Made by a program: the position numbers and the translations under genes | Source of the DNA: JBBSDV01 sp038240335 | GTDB taxonomy: Bacteria > Chloroflexota > Dehalococcoidia > DSTF01 > JACRBR01 | NCBI GenBank assembly: GCA_038240335.1 | Contig: JBBSDV010000189.1 | Span: forward strand, 1-5,640 | Direction: 5' to 3' | Length of the DNA stretch: 5,640 bases | The notes under the pieces: model-generated | The model's input: only the letters and a program-made list of their open reading frames with translations | Told to the model about the DNA's origin: nothing | Databases searched by the model: none | Part shown: positions 1 to 4,365 of the stretch, piece by piece | How the letters are laid out: every line of letters starts with the position of its first letter | How positions within the stretch are numbered: the stretch's first letter is position 1

Positions 1-696
1 CGGCAAGTGATCGCTGCCGTTCATCGCGAGGATGTACGGCGTCGTGGCGAGCGGTTCGAGGTCGTTGCGCAGCGACGCAATGCGCGACATCAGCGCGCGG
101 GGGTTGCGCGGCAGCGTCGCCGCGCCGCCGTAGCCTTTCGGCTTGTGGATCGTCAGCACCTCGCTGCCGTCCGGCGAGCGCCAGAAGAACTCGGTGGTTT
201 TCAGAGAATCGTCGGCGCCGCGCCACATCGTCGCATTCTCGATGCCGAAGCCGCGCAGGATGGCCGGCATGTGGGCGATCTGGCCGAAGGGATCGGGGAT
301 GTAGCCGACCTTCATCACCGGTCCGAAGAGCTTGGCGACGCGATGACCGCGGAGGAAGTTGCGCACGAGCGCTTCGCCGCCGGGCAGCGCCTCGTCGGGG
401 ATGATGTACCAGGGGCCGATGAGCAGCTTACCCGCCTGCACCAGCCGCTCGAGATCGTCGAAGCGATCTGGCCGGATCTCGAGGTAATCCTCGAGAGGCA
501 GCGTGTGGCCGTCGAGCATGAAGTGTTTGTACGCGGGATCGCTGTCGAAAAGTTCGATCAGGTCGTCGAAGAGGCCGGTGAGCCTCACCCGGAACGACTG
601 GTACGGGAGATACCACTCACGATCCCAGTGCGTGTGCGAGATCACCATCAGGTGGCGCTTCTGCGTGCCGTCGGCGTCGGAGGAAACAGGAGGCAT
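1..696 (-). CDS. GH38 alpha-mannosidase, N-terminal part (runs off left edge)
   Basis: This is the first 232 codons of a glycoside hydrolase family 38 enzyme, a zinc-dependent retaining alpha-mannosidase. The frame is open to base 1, so the C-terminal part lies outside the window; family members usually have about 800-1000 residues. Seen in the translation: the family-opening motif ISHTHWDREWY at residues 19-29, whose His23 and Asp25 match the HxD zinc ligands; GPWYIIPDE at 94-102; GGEALVRNFLRG at 106-117; and YIPDPFGQIAHMP at 132-144, whose Asp135 sits where the GH38 nucleophile and zinc ligand is found. The ATG at 694-696 comes 18 codons before the HWD motif, with only a weak GGAA upstream. 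No signal peptide is visible, so a cytoplasmic enzyme acting on imported mannosides or mannosylglycerate-type substrates is inferred. The exact substrate cannot be told from this fragment. Family assignment is secure. Confidence 0.93.
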   Translation of the reverse strand, partial: MPPVSSDADGTQKRHLMVISHTHWDREWYLPYQSFRVRLTGLFDDLIELFDSDPAYKHFMLDGHTLPLEDYLEIRPDRFDDLERLVQAGKLLIGPWYIIPDEALPGGEALVRNFLRGHRVAKLFGPVMKVGYIPDPFGQIAHMPAILRGFGIENATMWRGADDSLKTTEFFWRSPDGSEVLTIHKPKGYGGAATLPRNPRALMSRIASLRNDLEPLATTPYILAMNGSDHLP

Positions 697-988
697 GTGG
701 GGTTCCGTGACTAGCGTGCTGGTGGGTTCGCGCGATGGTACCGAACAGGCAGCTTAGGGACGAGGTTGGGCGTTGGGGACGGAGGTGGAGGCTGGACGGT
801 GGAGGGTGGAGTTCCGAGGTCGGAGGTGGAATACGATGTTCGAGATGCACGGACAAGACCCTTCCCTGGCGCGCTGGGCGACAGGCGGTGTGGCGGCATC
901 TTTGTTCGCTCCGCCGACTCCCGTAAATCCGACGCCGTGGGACAACGCATTGAGCATCGATGTATGAGCAACTGAGCGGGCGGGGGAA
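697..988. other. Intergenic region between GH38 gene and DUF6391 gene
   Basis: This 292-base gap separates two minus-strand genes. I see no convincing gene in it: the short open frames are rich in Arg, Pro and Ser and have no family signature. It holds the G-rich heptad repeat at about 777-831 and an 8-base palindrome CATCGATG near 955-962. It should also contain the 3' end of the DUF6391 transcript and the promoter of the mannosidase, but I could not find a convincing -35/-10 pair or a U-tract terminator. Confidence 0.6.
777..831. repeat. Degenerate 7-bp tandem repeat, consensus about GGTGGAG
   Basis: On the plus strand, units begin at 777 (GGACGGA), 784 (GGTGGAG), 791 (GCTGGAC), 798 (GGTGGAG), 805 (GGTGGAG), 818 (GGTCGGA) and 825 (GGTGGAA). 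The 7-base phase is kept apart from one 6-base interruption at 812-817. GGG or GGGG runs just upstream, at 757-759, 768-770 and 775-778, extend the G-rich stretch. The array lies wholly between genes, about 80-135 bases upstream of the mannosidase start. Short heptamer arrays between genes are known in cyanobacteria (STRR elements). G-quadruplex formation on the plus strand is possible but not demonstrated. Confidence 0.65.
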
Positions 989-1498
989 TCAGCCAGTCGT
1001 CGCGGCGGACGCGCCGCGGCGCGTCTGCACCTTGTGATAGCGCGCGCCGCCGCGGCCGCCCGTCTTGATGCCGACGATGTCGGTGTCGGAAAGATCGGGG
1101 CTCGTGGTGAGGTACTGCTGCAGCATGCGGCCGACGGGCTGCGCGACGAGCACAGCGACCATCGAAGCGAGGATGACGTTCGGCAGCTTCTCGGCGCGGT
1201 TGCCGCTGCCGAGGGTCAGCATCGATGCGATGCCGGCGAGGCCGCCCGCGACGGCGAGATTCGTGCCGCACAAGGACGACACGGCGAGATGCCCCTCACC
1301 CGCCTTCAGGCGGTACAGCGCCTCGCGCGTCGATTCTTCCAGCAGTTCGGTCGGCACGTCGGCGTACAGGTAGTAGCCGTTGCCGGTCGCCCGTCCGACC
1401 ATGCGGATGTCGTGGCCGATGCGCCGCAGTAGCACGGCGATGGTCGCATGCTCGAGCGCGTGGTTGCGGCGCACGGTGCCGACGAGGTTTCCCAGCAT
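989..1498 (-). CDS. DUF6391-like small integral membrane protein
   Basis: This 169-residue protein has no assigned biochemical function. The N-terminal signature RRNHALEHATI at residues 10-20 and the overall layout match my recollection of DUF6391 proteins of cyanobacteria and Chloroflexota. A soluble N-terminal part (1-70) containing GNGYYLYADVPTELL is followed by two hydrophobic segments, about 72-96 (Gly/Ala-rich, one Cys) and 106-124. A basic tail follows, with GGRGGARYHKVQTRRG at 147-162. The conserved His and Glu in NHALEH could bind metal or be catalytic, but that is speculation. The ATG at 1496-1498 has a strong AGGAG at 1505-1509 six bases upstream, so the start is well supported. 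It lies 183 bases downstream of the ABM gene and probably has its own promoter. The gene is sound; the family name is from memory. Confidence 0.8.
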   Translation of the reverse strand: MLGNLVGTVRRNHALEHATIAVLLRRIGHDIRMVGRATGNGYYLYADVPTELLEESTREALYRLKAGEGHLAVSSLCGTNLAVAGGLAGIASMLTLGSGNRAEKLPNVILASMVAVLVAQPVGRMLQQYLTTSPDLSDTDIVGIKTGGRGGARYHKVQTRRGASAATTG

Positions 1499-1504
1499 GA
1501 TTCG

Positions 1505-1509
1505 CTCCT
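1505..1509 (-). promoter_or_regulatory. Ribosome binding site of the DUF6391-like gene
   Basis: AGGAG on the minus strand (CTCCT on plus) lies six bases before the ATG and fixes the start of this gene. Confidence 0.75.
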
Positions 1510-1535
1510 AATCGGCGTGTCGTTGGTTCTAGCGC

Positions 1536-1541
1536 AGTATA
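1536..1541 (-). promoter_or_regulatory. Possible -10 element upstream of the DUF6391-like gene
   Basis: TATACT on the minus strand matches the -10 consensus at five of six positions and would give a leader of about 30 bases. No good -35 lies 16-18 bases upstream (GATGGC at 1559-1564 is poor), so the call rests on the -10 box and its position alone. Confidence 0.3.
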
Positions 1542-1681
1542 TCGGGGCGAATGATTCCGCCATCTACCGATTGGTGTTCGAGCGGTGAGGCAGCACGCGC
1601 TGGGTGACGCCTGCACATTGCCCAGAGAGCGCCGAGAGAGCACGTTGCGCGCCCATGCCGCGCGGCGAGATGAGAGACGAA

Positions 1682-2002
1682 TCAGCCGGCGACGATCTCC
1701 TCGGCGTCCCACTCCTCGTTAAAGACCATCATCTGCAGCCACTGCTCGAGCGCGGGGCGATATGCGTCGCGCCATTGCTCGCCCTCCGGGCCTGCCCAGG
1801 CGTCGAACGCGGCGCGATCTTGCCAGTGCGTCGTCGCGAGATAGGAGTTGCCGCTGCTGACGCGGAGCAGCGTCAGCCGGAGGCAGCCGGGCTGGCGTTT
1901 GTAGGCCGGAATAATCGCGTCGCGCACGAGGGCGATCAGTTGGGCTTCGTCGGCGCCTGCCCGCAGCGACCAGCGGCGGATCGTCACAAATTCGCTAGCC
2001 AA
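1682..2002 (-). CDS. ABM-domain (ferredoxin-like fold) small protein
   Basis: This protein of about 106 residues resembles the antibiotic biosynthesis monooxygenase superfamily, small dimeric alpha-beta proteins that include quinol monooxygenases and heme-degrading enzymes, plus many members of unknown role. Visible features in order: a first strand FVTIRRWSL; a helix ending IIPAYKRQPGCLRLTLLR, the usual helix, 'PG', strand arrangement; SYLATTHWQDRAAFDAW, the family's second strand plus 'W.s..afdaw' helix; and a C-terminal helix RPALEQWLQMM followed by strand VFNEEWD. The start is taken as TTG at 2000-2002. A GAGG lies seven bases upstream at 2010-2013, and this start gives the usual length of about 100 residues. 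The frame is open back to an ATG at 2117-2119, but that extension is Arg/Ser-rich and unlike the family. The gene lies 165 bases downstream of sodX. Enzymatic role is unknown; a link to oxidative stress is only suggested by position. Confidence 0.8.
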   Translation of the reverse strand: MASEFVTIRRWSLRAGADEAQLIALVRDAIIPAYKRQPGCLRLTLLRVSSGNSYLATTHWQDRAAFDAWAGPEGEQWRDAYRPALEQWLQMMVFNEEWDAEEIVAG

Positions 2003-2009
2003 TTTCAGA

Positions 2010-2013
2010 CCTC
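2010..2013 (-). promoter_or_regulatory. Ribosome binding site deciding a TTG start (ABM gene)
   Basis: GAGG on the minus strand, seven bases before the TTG at 2000-2002. It favours that non-ATG start over the distant ATG at 2117-2119 and over an in-frame GTG at 1985-1987 that has no such sequence upstream. Confidence 0.55.
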
Positions 2014-2167
2014 GCGTTTCTGAGGATGGTCGCGATGCACGCGTGCTCCGTGTTCGCCACTGCCCATCGCACCTGCTCCCGAGAGTCCCCGGAAAGATCT
2101 CGATGGAGTATGCGCCCATCGTACCCGCGTTCGTGCAGGATGGCGACGAGAGCGCCGTGCGCGCGGC

Positions 2168-2551
2168 TCAATACTTGCGCCACGCGCGGCCGACAATCGC
2201 CGCTCGCGGGACGGCGCCGAACGAGCGTGAGTCGCGGCTTGCCGCCGCGTTGTCGCCGAGGAGCCACACGACGTCGCGGCCTGCCGCGTCATCCGGAGCA
2301 ACGGCGACGCGCTTCAGGAGATGCCGTTCGGCGCGCTCCGGATCGCGCACGACGACGACATCGCCCGCATGCGGCGGCGCGCGCAGATACGCGAGACGGT
2401 TGACGAGCAGCCGCTCACCGCTTCGGTACGCGGGCTCCATGCTCGCGCCTTCGACGAGATATCGGCCGAGCGGCGAGCGTACACGGCTCGCGGCGCAGGC
2501 AACCAGTCCGAAGGCGGCGATGGCGATCATCAGGCGGGAGAGGCGGATCAT
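2168..2551 (-). CDS. sodX: Nickel-type SOD maturation protease (S26 signal peptidase family)
   Basis: This 127-residue serine protease has the signal peptidase I fold. By family precedent and position next to sodN, it removes the propeptide of nickel superoxide dismutase. Seen: an N-terminal hydrophobic segment (about residues 7-21); VEGASMEP at 33-40 with the presumed nucleophile Ser37; DVVVVRDP at 64-71; HLLKRV at 77-82 with the presumed general base Lys80; LLGDN at 97-101; and DSRSFGAVP at 107-115, the C-terminal box of S26 enzymes. It is far shorter than ordinary signal peptidase I, as expected for SodX-type proteases. The ATG at 2549-2551 is chosen because the hydrophobic anchor begins directly after it, but no ribosome binding site precedes it. 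A start at 2608 (GAGG seven bases upstream) would add 19 residues. The anchor ends in LVAC (Cys19), which fits a lipobox, so this may be a lipoprotein. sodN lies 183 bases upstream on the same strand. Confidence 0.87.
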   Translation of the reverse strand: MIRLSRLMIAIAAFGLVACAASRVRSPLGRYLVEGASMEPAYRSGERLLVNRLAYLRAPPHAGDVVVVRDPERAERHLLKRVAVAPDDAAGRDVVWLLGDNAAASRDSRSFGAVPRAAIVGRAWRKY

Positions 2552-2589
2552 TTGTGGGGGACGACCCACAGCTGGGCGCGGATATTCAT
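2548..2589 (-). CDS. Possible 13-codon leader minicistron overlapping the sodX start
   Basis: An ATG at 2587-2589 is preceded at five bases by GGAGG (2595-2599), the best ribosome binding site near sodX. It opens the short frame MNIRAQLWVVPHK, which ends in TGA. That stop overlaps the sodX ATG as ATGA, the classic arrangement for translational coupling. Its 3' half can form a 6-bp hairpin at 2553-2570 just before the sodX start. This would explain how sodX is translated without its own ribosome binding site. Alternatively, sodX starts at 2608 in its own frame and this frame is accidental. The peptide resembles nothing I recognise. Confidence 0.35.
   Translation of the reverse strand: MNIRAQLWVVPHK
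2553..2570 (-). promoter_or_regulatory. Hairpin immediately upstream of the sodX start codon
   Basis: TGTGGG at 2553-2558 pairs perfectly with CCCACA at 2565-2570 around a 6-base loop, one base from the sodX ATG at 2549-2551. In mRNA it would cover the place where a ribosome binding site should be, and ribosomes translating the short upstream frame would open it. No regulatory effect is demonstrated. Confidence 0.35.
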
Positions 2590-2734
2590 GAGCGCCTCCG
2601 GCGAGCATCGGAGCGCCTCGCGAGTCGATCGTTTTCGACGTGCACGCGCAATCGCCCGCTGCGACGCCGATACCCGACACGCACGTTGCGCGGGCGTACG
2701 CTAACTGGTCCTCTGCGGCCTGATTCCGGTTCGC

Positions 2735-3271
2735 TTATGCCTGGCGGACGACGATCTCGCCGCCCACGGCCTGTCCGGACGGCATGCGCATCGTCTTCGC
2801 GCCCTTGGAGTCCCAGAACATCTCGGCGAACTTCTGCGTCGCGGCGAGCAGATCCTGCGCCGCCTGCATGTTCACTTCGTGCTTGTTCTTACCGGCGAGC
2901 TTGAGGATGTTCCAGACGTCGGCATGGAGGCTCGGGTACTTTTCGAGGTGCTCGGGCTTGAAGTAGTCGCCCCAGATCACGCGCACTTCCCGCTTGCAGA
3001 TCTCCGCGTGGTCTTCCTTGACGGTGATGTAGCGGACGAGGTTGTTGTGGTACTTCGCCTGGGCGACCGCGTCCTTAGGCTCGCCCGGCATCTCGAGCGC
3101 CTCGATCAGCTGGTCCATGCGAACAACGGTGAGCGCCGCGATCTGCATCGCATGTGGGTCGTAGATGCCGCAGGGGATGTCGCAGTGCGCGTCGGCCGTC
3201 GCCGGCGTCGCGAAGCGATCCAGCGCGCGGACGCCGGTGGAGATCAATGACTGGAGGATAGGGCGGGACAT
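2735..3271 (-). CDS. sodN: Nickel superoxide dismutase precursor
   Basis: The enzyme converts superoxide to oxygen and hydrogen peroxide using a nickel ion held by its own N-terminus. The 178-residue precursor carries the diagnostic nickel hook HCDIPCGIYDP at residues 29-39; after cleavage this gives His1, Cys2 and Cys6 as nickel ligands and Tyr9 at the active-site entrance. The family core follows: VIWGDYFKPEHLEKYP at 98-113 and MFWDSKGA at 151-158, with Arg80 aligning to the active-site Arg47 of Streptomyces NiSOD. The propeptide is 28 residues, twice the roughly 14 of Streptomyces, and ends A-D-A before His29. It is not a clear signal peptide because Arg15, Asp18 and Arg19 interrupt the hydrophobic part. 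About 20 residues extend beyond the usual C-terminus. The ATG at 3269-3271 has AGAAGGAG six bases upstream. An upstream in-frame ATG at 3388 is rejected. The mature hexamer is probably cytoplasmic; sodX follows. Confidence 0.96.
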   Translation of the reverse strand: MSRPILQSLISTGVRALDRFATPATADAHCDIPCGIYDPHAMQIAALTVVRMDQLIEALEMPGEPKDAVAQAKYHNNLVRYITVKEDHAEICKREVRVIWGDYFKPEHLEKYPSLHADVWNILKLAGKNKHEVNMQAAQDLLAATQKFAEMFWDSKGAKTMRMPSGQAVGGEIVVRQA

Positions 3272-3558
3272 GATCGACTCCTTCTTCAATGCTGCGAGCT
3301 TGTTCGTCGGTACGGACAGTCTATGATCGCATCTGGTTGACAGGAAGCGAGCGTGTACTCCATTTCGGCGCGTCTCCGGGCCAGTCACTCATTCTCGCAA
3401 CCGCACAGCCGCAATGGGGCTGATGCTGGAGGTGGAAGCTAAATCATGGTGGGTGGTGGTTGCCGACGCGATGCTGCCCGGGCGCAACGGTGGCGCAGCA
3501 AAGATGCGGGTAATCCCTACTACACGGCGACGATCGGCGCGCCTACGATGGTCGAGCT
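3272..3558. other. Divergent intergenic region, sodN / four-helix membrane protein
   Basis: These 287 bases must hold the promoters of both sodN (minus) and the plus-strand membrane protein. A perfect -35 hexamer TTGACA lies at 3337-3342 on plus, but the best -10 at the right distance (TCCATT, 3359-3364) is weak. For sodN, TAGACT near 3320-3325 on minus is a possible -10 without a good -35. A G-rich stretch at 3425-3460 resembles the heptad repeat at 777-831. An inverted repeat TGCTGC (3472-3477) / GCAGCA (3495-3500) lies in the probable leader of the plus-strand gene. I found no clear Fur or Nur operator. Confidence 0.45.
3278..3285 (-). promoter_or_regulatory. Strong ribosome binding site of sodN
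   Basis: AGAAGGAG on the minus strand, six bases from the ATG. It is near-perfect and fixes the length of the propeptide at 28 residues. It is the strongest such site in the window beside the GGAGG near sodX, suggesting high expression of sodN. Confidence 0.8.
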
Positions 3559-4053
3559 ATGACATGGGACTTCCTTCACCGCTGGTACATGCCGTTCTTG
3601 TGGCTCGCGATCTCGTCCGTGATCAGCGTACCGATGGCAATCTATTTCCAGCACGGAATGAACGTACATCCGGGCGCGGACATCGGCCTTGGCTACGGGC
3701 ACGGCTGGGTGTTGCGCGACGAATTTCTCGAGTCGATCGTGCCGTACCTGCTGAACTTCGGCTGCGCGATCTGGCTCTTCAACGCGAACGGCAGCACGCG
3801 CTGGGCCGCGGCTTGGGCGCTGGTCGCCGCGATCGCGCGCGTCGTCGCGCCGGTCGCGCTCGTCTCGATGTCGGATGTGACGCTGACATCCGGCGCCCAC
3901 TACATCGATTGGAGCACGCTCCGCATCGTGATCTGGTTCGATGACGTGCAGATGTTCGCGCTGGGGCTGATGCTCTGGTCCGTCTTCGCTCGCTTCGTCG
4001 GCCAGACCGGAGGCGCAGCGTCGCACCGCTCCGCGTACGCCGAGGCCCACTGA
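3559..4053 (+). CDS. Four-helix integral membrane protein of unknown function
   Basis: This is a 164-residue protein that I do not recognise. It is the only plus-strand gene and is transcribed divergently from sodN. Four hydrophobic segments are visible at about residues 10-30, 58-75, 82-104 and 121-147. A polar loop between the first two (30-57) is rich in Gly and His: QHGMNVHPG followed by GLGYGHGW. A second loop, around 105-120, contains TSGAHYIDW. These His residues could bind metal, but no transporter signature is present and no link to nickel is claimed. The tail after residue 148 is hydrophilic. The ATG at 3559-3561 has no good ribosome binding site; Met11 is an alternative start. Codon use and the regular hydrophobic pattern support a real gene. 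A strong hairpin follows two bases after the stop. Confidence 0.75.
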   Translation: MTWDFLHRWYMPFLWLAISSVISVPMAIYFQHGMNVHPGADIGLGYGHGWVLRDEFLESIVPYLLNFGCAIWLFNANGSTRWAAAWALVAAIARVVAPVALVSMSDVTLTSGAHYIDWSTLRIVIWFDDVQMFALGLMLWSVFARFVGQTGGAASHRSAYAEAH

Positions 4054-4364
4054 CGCGCGCCGGCGTGGCGGGCCTCCGCGCCGGTGTGCCGGTGACCAGG
4101 TCGGGCTCGCCCGCGAGCGGCACGTTCGCAGTTCACAGTTGCGCGAAATGGGGCAATCGCAGTTCCGCTCGCGGGTACCGGGATACAAGCGATCGGGGAG
4201 ACTGAGTAGTTCTCCGTGGGGCTCCCCTGGAACCTCGCGCGGTCAGCGCGGGGAGGGCTCTCCCGCTTCACTCGACTGACGATGCGAATCGAGCGGGCGG
4301 CGTCAAATGACTCGTCGTAGATGGCGACGTCTCAGCATCACCACACCAGATTCCGCGACGTCGC
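4054..4364. other. Structured convergent intergenic region, candidate non-coding RNA
   Basis: This 311-base gap lies between converging genes and contains no convincing protein gene. It carries a chain of inverted repeats: 4055-4065/4079-4089; a perfect 11-bp pair 4110-4120/4165-4175; GGGGAG 4195-4200 with CTCCCC 4222-4227; an 8-bp stem 4233-4240/4246-4253 with a 5-base loop; GGGAG 4251-4255 with CTCCC 4260-4264; CCCGCT 4262-4267 with AGCGGG 4292-4297; and a perfect 9-bp pair 4323-4331/4357-4365. A direct repeat TCGCAGTTC occurs at 4126-4134 and 4157-4165. Several pairings exclude each other. I do not recognise SRP RNA, tmRNA, RNase P RNA, 6S RNA, a tRNA or a known riboswitch. It could be a double terminator zone or an unknown RNA; the strand is undetermined. 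Confidence 0.4.
4055..4089 (+). terminator. GC-rich hairpin just after the membrane-protein gene
   Basis: Bases 4055-4065 pair with 4079-4089 as an 11-bp stem (core CCGGCG/CGCCGG, with two G-U pairs) and a 13-base loop, starting two bases after the stop codon. Position suggests transcription termination or 3' end protection. No U-tract follows, so it is not a canonical intrinsic terminator. Confidence 0.45.
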
Positions 4365-4365
4365 C
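4323..4365 (-). terminator. Inverted repeat abutting the stop of the NurA-like gene
   Basis: GGCGACGTC at 4323-4331 and GACGTCGCC at 4357-4365 form a perfect 9-bp stem with a 25-base loop, and the right arm ends on the first base of the stop codon (4365-4367). In position it could act as the 3' end of the nuclease transcript. The long loop and lack of a U-tract argue against a standard intrinsic terminator. Confidence 0.35.

Noticed and set aside
7..714. Long plus-strand open frame (235 codons)
   Set aside because: It is antisense to the GH38 mannosidase, whose motifs are unmistakable on the minus strand. Its product is Arg/Val-rich with no family signature, typical of a shadow frame in high-GC DNA.
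2043..2591. Plus-strand open frame across sodX
   Set aside because: The minus strand carries the SodX catalytic motifs over the same bases. The plus-strand product is low in complexity and Arg/Ser-rich.
3337..3365. Plus-strand promoter built on a perfect TTGACA
   Set aside because: The -10 at the correct spacing is poor, so I list it only within the intergenic description and not as a promoter.
3272..3388. Upstream extension of sodN to an ATG at 3388
   Set aside because: The internal ATG at 3269-3271 has a near-perfect ribosome binding site, and the added residues look like translated intergenic DNA.
3548..3562. Four-codon frame (MVEL) ending as ATGA on the membrane-protein start
   Set aside because: It has no ribosome binding site and is too short to distinguish from chance, unlike the one at sodX.
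4092..4175. Possible small SRP RNA (CCAGGTCGGG resembles part of it)
   Set aside because: The conserved GGAAGGAAGCAG apical element is absent.
4195..4264. tRNA-like cloverleaf (GGGAGA closing with TCTCCC over about 70 bases)
   Set aside because: There is no T-loop GTTCGA, no plausible D-arm or anticodon arm of correct size, and no CCA end. Kept only as part of the structured region.
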